A stretch of 64,000 bases of DNA. It comes from RBG-16-66-20 sp964564865. Lineage in GTDB: Bacteria; Pseudomonadota; Gammaproteobacteria; Burkholderiales; SG8-39. Of the stretch, positions 17,052-24,672 are shown piece by piece. The stretch is from positions 4,345-68,344 of the forward strand of contig CAZMDA010000012.1 of the NCBI GenBank assembly GCA_964564865.1, given 5' to 3'. Position numbers and translations under genes: made by a program. Below the pieces are notes generated by a model. It was not told where the DNA came from. It ran no database searches and worked only from the letters and a program-made list of their open reading frames with translations. The stretch's first letter is position 1. Every line of letters starts with the position of its first letter.

Positions 17052-17087
17052 GCAGCAAGCGACGTGCCCGGAGTTCGCGCTTGCTGC
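17052..17087. promoter_or_regulatory. 10-bp inverted repeat between the hydrolase and nasT
   Basis: GCAGCAAGCG (17052-17061) and CGCTTGCTGC (17078-17087) form perfect 10-bp arms with a 16-bp spacer. The element lies just upstream of the hydrolase start and about 80-115 bp upstream of the sigma-54 promoter of nasT, a usual distance for an activator site. It is not an obvious NtrC site. Its role is not known. Confidence 0.35.
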
Positions 17088-17168
17088 GCACCATTTCGGA
17101 AGATTCCGCATCCCACTCGGACCGGCCAGCAGCCCGACAACCCATATAGATCATGCAGTTACGTTTAC

Positions 17169-17184
17169 TGGCACGTTTGATGCA
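17169..17184 (+). promoter_or_regulatory. Sigma-54 (RpoN) promoter for the nitrate operon
   Basis: TGGCACGTTTGATGCA matches the sigma-54 consensus TGGCACG-N4-TTGCA at all but one position, with the required GG and GC 10 bases apart. Transcription would start near 17195, leaving a leader of about 25 bases that includes a purine-rich ribosome site before the nasT ATG at 17220. This implies nitrogen control through NtrC, as for many assimilatory nitrate operons. Confidence 0.72.
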
Positions 17185-17219
17185 TTGCAACAACCGCCAC
17201 TCCAAGCGGGAAGGACCGC

Positions 17220-17798
17220 ATGCGGGTACTGCTGGTCGAGGAACTGCCCGATCGCGCCGACGAGGTGCGCGAGGGCCTGGTGCGCGCCGGCCACGAGGTG
17301 GTGGGCGCCATCGACTCGCCGCTGGAGCTGCTCCAGGCCATCGAGCGCACGCGCCCGGAGGTGATCGTGATCGACACCGACTCGCCGACGCGCGACGCCA
17401 TCGAGCACCTGTGCGTGGTGTCCCAGCACAGCCCGCGGCCGATCGTCATGTTCTCCCACGACGACCGCAGCGACGCCATCCGCGAGGCGGTGCGCGCCGG
17501 CGTGTCCGCCTACGTCGTCGACGGCCTCGACCCGGCGCGCGTGCGCCCGATCATCGAGGTGGCGGTGGCGCGCTTCGAGTCGTTCCAGAAGGTGCGCGAG
17601 GAACTGGCCGACGCCAACGAGAAGCTGGAGGAGCGCAAGTTCGTCGAGCGGGCCAAGGGCCTGCTGATGCGCTCGCGATCGCTCTCCGAGGACGAGGCCT
17701 ACCACGCGCTGCGCAAGCTGGCGATGGCGAAGAAGCAGCGCATCGGGGAAGTCGCGCAGCAGCTGATCGAGGCCGCGGACCTGCTCGGCAAGGCGTGA
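17220..17798 (+). CDS. nasT: NasT, ANTAR-domain RNA-binding antiterminator
   Basis: A 192-aa protein: a response-regulator-like receiver (MRVLLVEELPDRADEVREGL, EVIVIDTDSP, then AVRAGVSAYVVDGLD), a coiled-coil linker (VREELADANEKLEERK), and a C-terminal ANTAR domain (FVERAKGLLMRSRSLSEDEAYHALRKLAMAKKQRIGEVAQQLI). NasT binds a two-hairpin leader RNA and lets polymerase read through a terminator when nitrate or nitrite frees it from NasS. Such a leader and terminator follow immediately before nrtA. The usual partner NasS (a cytosolic NrtA-like sensor) is not in this window. The gene sits behind a sigma-54 promoter. Confidence 0.95.
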   Translation: MRVLLVEELPDRADEVREGLVRAGHEVVGAIDSPLELLQAIERTRPEVIVIDTDSPTRDAIEHLCVVSQHSPRPIVMFSHDDRSDAIREAVRAGVSAYVVDGLDPARVRPIIEVAVARFESFQKVREELADANEKLEERKFVERAKGLLMRSRSLSEDEAYHALRKLAMAKKQRIGEVAQQLIEAADLLGKA

Positions 17799-17805
17799 TC
17801 GCGGT

Positions 17806-17923
17806 GCGCCACGCTCCGGCGTGGTGCATGAAACGCCGCCGCCGCGGCGGGTTCATCGAGGAATCCGCTGGCACGCGGATTGCATGAGCAAGGGCATGGG
17901 CTGCGCGCAACGGCGCGCGCAGC
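17806..17923 (+). ncRNA. ANTAR-type leader RNA upstream of nrtA
   Basis: The 209-base gap between nasT and nrtA folds into several hairpins. One at 17806-17827 has a UCCG loop. One at 17862-17881 has 7-bp arms and hexaloop TGGCAC. One at 17900-17923 has 9-bp arms and hexaloop AACGGC. As I recall, ANTAR targets are paired hairpins with hexanucleotide loops having A at position 1 and G at position 4; the AACGGC loop fits and the TGGCAC loop does not. Together with the terminator just downstream this is a credible NasT target. Confidence 0.7.
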
Positions 17924-17932
17924 GTTGAACAA

Positions 17933-17980
17933 GGGCGTTCGAAACGGTGACCGCGAGGTTTCCGATCGAGCGCCCTTTTT
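17933..17980 (+). terminator. Intrinsic terminator in the nrtA leader (attenuator)
   Basis: Arms GGGCGTTCGA (17933-17942) and TCGAGCGCCC (17966-17975) pair with one G-U wobble and are followed by five T (17976-17980). The inner bases AAAC and GTTT extend the stem. It lies 28 bases before the nrtA ATG and about 10 bases after the hexaloop hairpin, the arrangement expected of an antitermination switch rather than an operon end. Confidence 0.8.
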
Positions 17981-18007
17981 GTTTGTGCACGAACCCAGGA
18001 GAACGCG

Positions 18008-19255
18008 ATGAATGACGGCACGGCTGGAAAACGGCGGCGGTTTCTCAAGCAGGCCACGGCGGCGGGACTCATGAGCCTGGTGCCCTCGGCGGTGCGCACC
18101 GGCGCCTGGGCGCAGGGCTCGGATGCGCCGGAGAAAAAGGAGGTGAAGATCGGCTTCATCCCGCTCACCGACTGCTCCTCGGTGGTGATCGCCTCGGTGA
18201 TGAAGTTCGACGAGAAGTACGGCATCAAGATCACGCCGTCCAAGGAAGCCTCCTGGGCCGCGGTACGCGACAAGCTGGTCAACGGCGAGCTGGACGCCTC
18301 GCACGTGCTCTACGGCCTGGTCTACGGCCTGCAGATGGGCGTGGGCGGGCCGAAGAAGGACATGAGCGTCCTCATGAACCTGAACCACAACGGCCAGGCG
18401 GTGACCCTGTCGCGCAAGCTCTACGACAAGGGCGTCCGGGACGGCGCCAGCCTGAAGGCGCTGATCGACAAGGAGAAGGGCGAGTACACCTTTGCCCACA
18501 CCTTCCCGACCGGCACCCACGCCATGTGGATCTACTACTGGCTGGCGGCGCACGGCATCAACCCGTTCGCGGACGTCAAGACCATCACCGTGCCGCCGCC
18601 GCAGATGGTGGCGAACATGCGCGTCGGCAACATGGACGGCTATTGCGTCGGCGAGCCGTGGAACAACCGCGCCATCGTGGACAAGATCGGCTTCACCGCC
18701 AACACCACGCAGGACATCTGGAAGGACCACCCGGAGAAGGTGCTGGGTTGCTCCGCCGAGTTCGTGCAGAAGTACCCCAGGACCGCGCGCGCCATGACCG
18801 CCGCCATCATCGACGCCGGCAAGTGGATCGACGCCAGCCTGGGCAACCGGCAGAAGACCGCGGACATCGTCGCCGACCGGGCCTACGTCAATACCGACAA
18901 GGACGTCATCGTGGCGCGCATGCTCGGGCGCTACGACAACGGCATCGGCAAGGTCTGGGACGACAAGGACTACATGAAGTTCTACAACGACGGCCACGTC
19001 ACCTACCCGTACCTGTCCGACGGCATGTGGTTCCTGACGCAGCACCGGCGCTGGGGCCTGCTGAAGACCGACCCGGACTACCTCGCGATCGCGAAGCAGG
19101 TGAACCGGCTGGACGTCTACAAGGATGCCGCGGCCATGACCAAGACCCCGCTGCCGAAGGATCCGATGCGAACCTCCAAGTTCATCGACGGCGTGGTCTG
19201 GGACGGCAAGGACCCGAAGAAGTACGCCAGCTCCTTCAAAGTGAAGGTGGCCTGA
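18008..19255 (+). CDS. nrtA: NrtA, nitrate ABC transporter substrate-binding protein
   Basis: A 415-aa receptor of the NrtA/CmpA family. The N-terminus carries a twin-arginine motif (KRRRFLKQATAAGLMSL) and a cleavage-like AWAQ, so it is probably exported by Tat. The mature protein has VKIGFIPLTDCSSVVIASVMKF, KEASWAAVRDKLVNGELDASH, YCVGEPWNNRA and SDGMWFLTQHRRW, all typical of nitrate and bicarbonate receptors. The signal peptide argues against it being the cytosolic sensor NasS. It binds nitrate for NrtB and NrtD encoded next. A ribosome site (AGGAGA) precedes the ATG. Confidence 0.95.
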   Translation: MNDGTAGKRRRFLKQATAAGLMSLVPSAVRTGAWAQGSDAPEKKEVKIGFIPLTDCSSVVIASVMKFDEKYGIKITPSKEASWAAVRDKLVNGELDASHVLYGLVYGLQMGVGGPKKDMSVLMNLNHNGQAVTLSRKLYDKGVRDGASLKALIDKEKGEYTFAHTFPTGTHAMWIYYWLAAHGINPFADVKTITVPPPQMVANMRVGNMDGYCVGEPWNNRAIVDKIGFTANTTQDIWKDHPEKVLGCSAEFVQKYPRTARAMTAAIIDAGKWIDASLGNRQKTADIVADRAYVNTDKDVIVARMLGRYDNGIGKVWDDKDYMKFYNDGHVTYPYLSDGMWFLTQHRRWGLLKTDPDYLAIAKQVNRLDVYKDAAAMTKTPLPKDPMRTSKFIDGVVWDGKDPKKYASSFKVKVA

Positions 19256-19256
19256 G

Positions 19257-20162
19257 ATGAGCGCCGTCCCCGCATCGGCCGCGCTGGCGATGCCGGCGCG
19301 CGCCACCGGGCCGCATCCGGCCGCCGCGGTTCTGGGCGCCCGCGCCGACGCCGCGGCCGTGGCGAAGCCGGCCCAGACCGGCTACCGCCGCGCCCGCGCC
19401 CCGGAATGGGTGCTGACCACGCTGGCGATGCTGGCGGGACTCGCCGCCTTCGTCGGCGTCTGGGCGGCCATCGCCAAGTCCGGCGGCCGCATCCCGGCGC
19501 CCGGCGTGGTGTGGGACGCCGCGGTGGTGATCTTCTCCGATCCGTTCTACTCCAAGGGCCCCAACGACCAGGGCATCGGCTGGAACGTGCTGTCGTCGCT
19601 GAAGCGCGTCGGCATCGGCTTCGGCATGGCCGCCGCGGTCGGCATCCCCCTGGGCTTCATCATCGGGCGCTTCAAGTTCCTCTCCGACATGGCGGCGCCG
19701 ATCATCGCGCTGCTCAAGCCGGTGTCGCCGCTCGCCTGGCTGCCGATCGGGCTGCTGCTCTTCAAGGCCGCGAACCCGGCGGCGATCTACGTCATCTTCG
19801 TCTGCAGCCTGTGGCCCATGATCGTCAACACCGCGGTCGGGGTGCGCCAGATCCCGCAGGACTACCTGAACGTGGCGCGGGTGCTGAACCTCTCCGAGTG
19901 GAAGGTGTTCACCACCATCCTGTTCCCGGCGGTGCTGCCCTACATGATCACCGGCGTGCGCCTGTCCATCGGCGTGGCCTGGCTGGTGATCGTCGCCGCG
20001 GAGATGCTCACCGGCGGCGTCGGCATCGGCTTCTGGGTCTGGGATGAGTGGAACAACCTGAAGGTGGAGCACATCATCATCGCCATCTTCACCATCGGCG
20101 TGGTCGGCCTGCTGCTCGAGCAGGCGCTGGTGCTGCTCGCCCGCCGCTTCAGCTACAACTGA
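19257..20162 (+). CDS. nrtB: NrtB, nitrate ABC transporter permease
   Basis: A 301-aa inner-membrane permease. An alanine-rich cytosolic N-terminus of about 50 residues precedes the first membrane helix (VLTTLAMLAGLAAFVGVWAAI). The EAA loop region with DYLNVARVLNLSEWKVFTTILFPAVLPYMITG contacts the ATPase. About six membrane helices are visible. Length and helix order fit NrtB/SsuC-type permeases. The ATG begins 1 base after the nrtA stop, so the genes are tightly coupled. Confidence 0.94.
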   Translation: MSAVPASAALAMPARATGPHPAAAVLGARADAAAVAKPAQTGYRRARAPEWVLTTLAMLAGLAAFVGVWAAIAKSGGRIPAPGVVWDAAVVIFSDPFYSKGPNDQGIGWNVLSSLKRVGIGFGMAAAVGIPLGFIIGRFKFLSDMAAPIIALLKPVSPLAWLPIGLLLFKAANPAAIYVIFVCSLWPMIVNTAVGVRQIPQDYLNVARVLNLSEWKVFTTILFPAVLPYMITGVRLSIGVAWLVIVAAEMLTGGVGIGFWVWDEWNNLKVEHIIIAIFTIGVVGLLLEQALVLLARRFSYN

Positions 20163-20173
20163 GGAGCCCGGAC

Positions 20174-20971
20174 ATGGATGCGCACAAGTACCTCCGCGTC
20201 GAGAGCCTGGGCATGCGCTTCGCCACCAAGCAGGGCGAGTTCATCGCCCTGGAGCGCATCGACCTCACGGTGAGGAAGGGCGAGTTCGTCTCGCTCATCG
20301 GCCACTCCGGCTGCGGCAAGTCGACCCTGCTCAACCTCATCGCCGGCCTGCTGCGGCCCAGCTCCGGCGGCATCCTGCTCGCCGAGCGCGAGATCGCCGG
20401 CCCCGGACCGGACCGCGGCGTGGTATTCCAGAACCACTCCCTGCTGCCCTGGCTCAGCTGCTACGGCAACGTCTACCTCGCCGTCGAGCGCGTGTTCTCC
20501 GGGACGGAACCGAAGGCGAAGCTCAAGGAGCGCACGCACGCGGCGCTGGCGATGGTGGGCCTGGCGCACGCGGAGAACAAGTTCCCGCACGAGGTGTCCG
20601 GCGGCATGAAGCAGCGCGTCGGCATCGCGCGCGCGCTGGCGATCGAGCCCAAGGTGCTGCTGCTGGACGAGCCTTTCGGCGCGCTGGACGCGCTGACGCG
20701 GGCGACCCTGCAGGACGAGCTGCTGAAGATCGTCGAGAAGACCGGCGCCACGGTGGTGATGGTGACCCATGACGTGGACGAGGCGGTGCTGCTCTCGGAC
20801 CGCGTGGTGATGATGACCAACGGCCCGGCCGCCCGCATCGGCGGCATCGTCGAGGTGGACCTCGCGCGTCCCCGGGACCGCGTCGAGCTCGCGGGCCACC
20901 CGCGCTACATGGAGCTGCGCACCACGGTGATGGAGTTCCTCTACCGGCGCCAGCTGCGCCAGGCCGCCTAG
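20174..20971 (+). CDS. nrtD: NrtD, nitrate ABC transporter ATP-binding protein
   Basis: A 265-aa ABC ATPase: Walker A GHSGCGKST, Q-loop in VVFQNHSLLPWLSCYGNVYLAV, signature VSGGMKQRVGIARAL, Walker B VLLLDEPFGALDALTR, and H-loop VTHDVDEAV. The C-terminus PRDRVELAGHPRYMELRTTVMEFLY is like NrtD/TauB proteins. It lacks the extra receptor-like domain of the longer NrtC, so one ATPase presumably forms a homodimer on NrtB. ATG 20174 is preceded by GAGGAG; the longer in-frame reading overlaps nrtB. Confidence 0.94.
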   Translation: MDAHKYLRVESLGMRFATKQGEFIALERIDLTVRKGEFVSLIGHSGCGKSTLLNLIAGLLRPSSGGILLAEREIAGPGPDRGVVFQNHSLLPWLSCYGNVYLAVERVFSGTEPKAKLKERTHAALAMVGLAHAENKFPHEVSGGMKQRVGIARALAIEPKVLLLDEPFGALDALTRATLQDELLKIVEKTGATVVMVTHDVDEAVLLSDRVVMMTNGPAARIGGIVEVDLARPRDRVELAGHPRYMELRTTVMEFLYRRQLRQAA

Positions 20972-20991
20972 GCAACCACAAGGAGACCGCG

Positions 20992-21408
20992 ATGACCCCG
21001 AAGCAGATCGAGCTGGTGCAGGGCAGCTGGAAGAAGGTGCTGCCGATCTCGAACACCGCCGCGGAACTGTTCTACACGCAGCTGTTCCTGCTCGACCCCA
21101 CGGTCAAGTCCCTGTTCAAGGGCGACATGAAGGAGCAGGGCCGCAAGCTGATGACCATGATCGGCGTCGCGGTCGGCGGCCTGTCGCGTCTCGATTCGAT
21201 CGTGCCGGCAGTACAGGAACTGGGCCGGCGCCATGCCGGCTACGGCGTGCAGGACAAGCACTACGACACCGTGGGCGCGGCGCTGCTCTGGACCCTGGAG
21301 CAAGGGCTGGGAGACGCCTTCACGCCGGAGGTGAAGGCCGCCTGGACCACAGCCTACGGCGTTCTCGCCGGCACCATGAAGGAGGCGGCGGCCACGGCCG
21401 CAGCCTAG
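20992..21408 (+). CDS. Single-domain globin (Vgb/flavohaemoglobin-like)
   Basis: A 138-aa bacterial globin similar to the haem domain of flavohaemoglobin: MTPKQIELVQGSWKKVLPISNTAAELFYTQLFLLDPTVKSLF. The candidate proximal haem ligand is His81 (GRRHAGYGV), with Phe42 at the CD1 position and Tyr28 at B10. There is no reductase domain. Inside the nitrate operon it may detoxify nitric oxide formed from nitrite, or deliver oxygen or electrons; NO dioxygenase activity would need a separate reductase. AAGGAGA precedes the ATG, and the gene fills the gap between transporter and reductase genes. Confidence 0.93.
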   Translation: MTPKQIELVQGSWKKVLPISNTAAELFYTQLFLLDPTVKSLFKGDMKEQGRKLMTMIGVAVGGLSRLDSIVPAVQELGRRHAGYGVQDKHYDTVGAALLWTLEQGLGDAFTPEVKAAWTTAYGVLAGTMKEAAATAAA

Positions 21409-21420
21409 CGCGACAAGGCC

Positions 21421-22158
21421 ATGCGCCCCCTCGTCACCCTGATCGGCGCCGGACCCGGCGACCCCGAGTTGCTGACGCTCAAGGCGGCGCGCGCCATCGC
21501 GGCCGCCGACGTCATCCTGGTGGACGCGCTGGTCAACCGCGGCTGCCTGGCGCATGCGCGCTTCGACGCCCGGGTCATCGACGTGGGCAAGCGCGGCGGC
21601 TGCAAGTCCACGCCGCAGGCGTTCATCGAGAAGCTCCTCGTCACCTATGTGCGGCAGGACAAGCGGGTCGTGCGCCTGAAGGGCGGCGATCCATTCGTGT
21701 TCGGGCGCGGCGGCGAAGAGGTCGAGGCGCTCCGCGCCCTGGGAATCGACGTCGAAGTGATCTCCGGCATCACCGCCGGCACGGCGGTGCCGGCCACGCT
21801 CGGCATCCCGGTAACGCATCGCGCCCTCGCATGCGGCGTCACGTTCGTCACCGGCCATACGCAGGACGGATCGGAGCCGGATTGGCAGGCGCTCGTCCGC
21901 TCACGCACCACGCTCGTGGTCTACATGGGGCTGGGCGGGCTGGCAGGAATCCTCTTGTCGTTGAAGAAAGCGGGGATGGACCCCGCGACACCCGCCTGCA
22001 TCATCGAGAACGGCACGCTGTCCAGCCAGAGGCAGCGCATCGCCACGGTCGGGACGCTCTCCGGCGAGGGCTTTGCAAGCCCGGCGCTGATCGTGATCGG
22101 CGACGTGGTGCGCTTTGCCCGTTCCGCATCCGCCATGCCGGCGGCCAGGGCGGCCTGA
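21421..22158 (+). CDS. cobA: Uroporphyrinogen-III C-methyltransferase (SUMT)
   Basis: A 245-aa SUMT: VTLIGAGPGDPELLTLKAARAI at the N-terminus, VDALVNRGCL, RLKGGDPFVFGRGGEEVEAL, and VISGITAGTAVPATLGIPVTHR, all hallmark SAM-binding and active-site segments. It methylates uroporphyrinogen III twice to give precorrin-2, the precursor of the siroheme required by NirB encoded next. It lacks the CysG dehydrogenase/ferrochelatase domain, so the last siroheme steps are elsewhere. The stop and the nirB start share a base (TGATG). Confidence 0.96.
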   Translation: MRPLVTLIGAGPGDPELLTLKAARAIAAADVILVDALVNRGCLAHARFDARVIDVGKRGGCKSTPQAFIEKLLVTYVRQDKRVVRLKGGDPFVFGRGGEEVEALRALGIDVEVISGITAGTAVPATLGIPVTHRALACGVTFVTGHTQDGSEPDWQALVRSRTTLVVYMGLGGLAGILLSLKKAGMDPATPACIIENGTLSSQRQRIATVGTLSGEGFASPALIVIGDVVRFARSASAMPAARAA

Positions 22159-24668
22159 TGCGGATCGCGGTCATCGGCAACGGCATGGTGGGCCAGCGCT
22201 TCCTCGAGCAGCTGGTCAAGCTGGGCACCAGCGCCGAGATCACGGTGTTCAGCGAGGAGCCGCGCCCGGCCTACGACCGCGTGCAGCTGACGAGCTTCCT
22301 CTCGGGCAGGTCCGCCAGCGACCTCAACGTGGTGCCGGAACGGTTCTTCCAGCAGCACGGGATCACGCTGCGCCTGAACGACGGCGTGCTCGCCATCGAC
22401 CCGGTGCAGAAACTGGTGCGCTCGGCGCGCTACAAGGACGTGCCCTACGACAAGCTGGTGATCGCGACCGGCTCCTACCCCTACGTGCCGCCGGTGGCGG
22501 GCAGCGACCGCCGCCACTGCTTCGTCTACCGCACCATCGAGGACCTCGAGGTGATCGCCGCCGCCGCGGGGCGCTCGAAGGTGGGCGTGGTCATCGGCGG
22601 CGGCCTGCTCGGGCTGGAGGCGGCGAAAGCGCTGCAGGATCTGGGGCTGGAAACGCACATCGTCGAGTTCGCCTCCCGCCTGATGGCGGTGCAGCTGGAC
22701 GACTCCGCCGGCCGGCTCCTGCGCCGCAAGATCGAGGCGCTGGGCGCGAAGGTCCACCTGCAAAAGAACACGAAGGAGATCGTCGCCGGTGAAAAGCGCC
22801 GCCACAAGCTGGTGTTCGTAGACGGCACCAGCCTGGACACCGACCTGATCGTGTTCTCCGCGGGCATCCGGCCGCGCGACGAGCTGGCGCGCGCCGCAGG
22901 CCTTGCGATCGGCGAGCGCGGCGGCATCCAGATCGATTCCCACTGCCGGACCACCAACCCGGACATCTACGCCATCGGCGAATGCGCCCTGTGGCAGGGC
23001 CGGACCTTTGGTCTCGTCGCCCCCGGCTACCAGATGGCCGAGGTCGCGGCGCGGCACCTCGCCGGCGAGGACGTGCAGTTCCTCGGCGCCGACATGAGCA
23101 CCAAGCTGAAGCTCATGGGCGTGGACGTGTGCTCCATCGGCGACGCCCACGGCGCCACGCCCGACGCGCTCAACTACGTCTTCACCGACGAGGCCGCCGG
23201 TGTCTACAAGAAGCTGGTGGTCTCGCCGGACCGCAAGCAGCTGCTCGGCGCCATCCTGCTCGGCGACGCCGCCGACTACGGCACGCTGCTGCAGATGGCG
23301 CTCAACCCGATGCCGCTGCCCGGGCATCCGGAGGAGCTGATCCTGCCCGCGCGCGAGGGGAAGAAGGGCCTGGGGCTGGACATGCTGCCCGACACCGCGC
23401 TCATCTGCTCGTGCAACGGCGTGACCAAGGGCGCGCTCTGCGCCGCCATCGACGCCGGCAGCCTGTCGCTGGGCGCATTGAAGAAGGCGACCAAGGCCGC
23501 GACCAGCTGCGGCGGCTGCGCGCCCATGACCAAGCAGGTTCTGGACGCGGAGATGAAGAAGCGCGGCTTCCGGGTCAACAACCACCTGTGCGAGCACTTC
23601 GCGCATTCGCGGCAGGAGCTGTTCCACCTCGTCAAGGTCAATGCGATCAAGAGCTTCGACCAGCTGATCGCCCGGCACGGCAGGGGCAAGGGCTGCGACA
23701 TCTGCAAGCCCGTCGCGGCCTCGATCTTCGCCTCGTGCTGGAACGAGATGGTCCTGAAGCCGAAGCACGCCCCGCTGCAGGACACCAACGACTACTACCT
23801 CGCCAACCTGCAGAAGGACGGCAGCTACTCGGTGGTGCCGCGCATCCCCGGCGGCGAAATCACCCCGGACAAGCTGATCGCGATCGGCGTGGTGGGAAAG
23901 AAGTTCGGCCTCTACACCAAGATCACCGGCGCGCAGCGGATCGACCTTTTCGGCGCGCGCGTCGAGCAGCTGCCGCTCATCTGGAAGGACCTCATCGACG
24001 CCGGCTTCGAGTCCGGCCACGCCTACGGCAAGGCGTTGCGCACGGTGAAATCCTGCGTCGGCAGCACCTGGTGCCGCTACGGCGTGCAGGACTCGGTGGC
24101 GATGGCGATCCGCCTCGAGCAGCGCTACCGCGGCCTGCGCTCGCCGCACAAGCTGAAGATGGCGGTCTCCGGCTGCACGCGCGAGTGCGCCGAGGCCCAG
24201 GGCAAGGACGTCGGCGTGATCGCCACGGAGAAGGGCTGGAACCTGTACGTCTGCGGCAACGGCGGCATCAAGCCGCGCCATGCCGACCTGCTGGCGAAGG
24301 ACCTGGACGACGCGACCCTGATCCGGTTCATCGACCGCTTCCTGATGCTCTACATCCGAACCGGCGACCGGCTGCAGCGCACCAGCACCTGGCTGGAGAA
24401 CCTGGAAGGCGGCATCGACTACGTGCGCCGCGCGGTGTGCGAGGACTCGCTCGGGATCGGCGCCGAGCTCGAGGCCGACATGCAGTCCTTCGTCGACACC
24501 TACGCCTGCGAGTGGAAGAAGGCAATCGAGACGCCGGAGATCCTGAAGCGCTTCCGCCATTTCGTGAACAGCGACGAACCGGACGCCGGGGTGGTGTTCG
24601 TCACCGAGCGCGGCCAGATCCGCCCGGCAAAGCCTGCGGAGCGGGAAACCGACCTTGAAGTTGCGTGA
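22158..24668 (+). CDS. nirB: NirB, assimilatory nitrite reductase large subunit
   Basis: An 836-aa protein with all NirB parts in order: FAD/NAD(P)H oxidoreductase (IAVIGNGMVGQRFLEQL, VVIGGGLLGLEAAKAL, TNPDIYAIGECALW), a BFD-like [2Fe-2S] domain with Cys417, Cys419, Cys451 and Cys454 (CSCNGVTKG and TSCGGC), a NirB linker, and the siroheme/[4Fe-4S] half with Cys633, Cys639, Cys673 and Cys677 (CVGSTWC and CTREC). It reduces nitrite to ammonium by six electrons from NAD(P)H in the cytosol. The NirD partner is fused to the next gene product. ATG 22158 overlaps the cobA stop by one base. Confidence 0.96.
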   Translation: MRIAVIGNGMVGQRFLEQLVKLGTSAEITVFSEEPRPAYDRVQLTSFLSGRSASDLNVVPERFFQQHGITLRLNDGVLAIDPVQKLVRSARYKDVPYDKLVIATGSYPYVPPVAGSDRRHCFVYRTIEDLEVIAAAAGRSKVGVVIGGGLLGLEAAKALQDLGLETHIVEFASRLMAVQLDDSAGRLLRRKIEALGAKVHLQKNTKEIVAGEKRRHKLVFVDGTSLDTDLIVFSAGIRPRDELARAAGLAIGERGGIQIDSHCRTTNPDIYAIGECALWQGRTFGLVAPGYQMAEVAARHLAGEDVQFLGADMSTKLKLMGVDVCSIGDAHGATPDALNYVFTDEAAGVYKKLVVSPDRKQLLGAILLGDAADYGTLLQMALNPMPLPGHPEELILPAREGKKGLGLDMLPDTALICSCNGVTKGALCAAIDAGSLSLGALKKATKAATSCGGCAPMTKQVLDAEMKKRGFRVNNHLCEHFAHSRQELFHLVKVNAIKSFDQLIARHGRGKGCDICKPVAASIFASCWNEMVLKPKHAPLQDTNDYYLANLQKDGSYSVVPRIPGGEITPDKLIAIGVVGKKFGLYTKITGAQRIDLFGARVEQLPLIWKDLIDAGFESGHAYGKALRTVKSCVGSTWCRYGVQDSVAMAIRLEQRYRGLRSPHKLKMAVSGCTRECAEAQGKDVGVIATEKGWNLYVCGNGGIKPRHADLLAKDLDDATLIRFIDRFLMLYIRTGDRLQRTSTWLENLEGGIDYVRRAVCEDSLGIGAELEADMQSFVDTYACEWKKAIETPEILKRFRHFVNSDEPDAGVVFVTERGQIRPAKPAERETDLEVA

Positions 24669-24672
24669 AGCC

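Noticed and set aside
18008..19255. Reading the first transporter gene as the sensor NasS
   Set aside because: It has a twin-arginine signal peptide and is followed by nrtB and nrtD, so it is the exported receptor.
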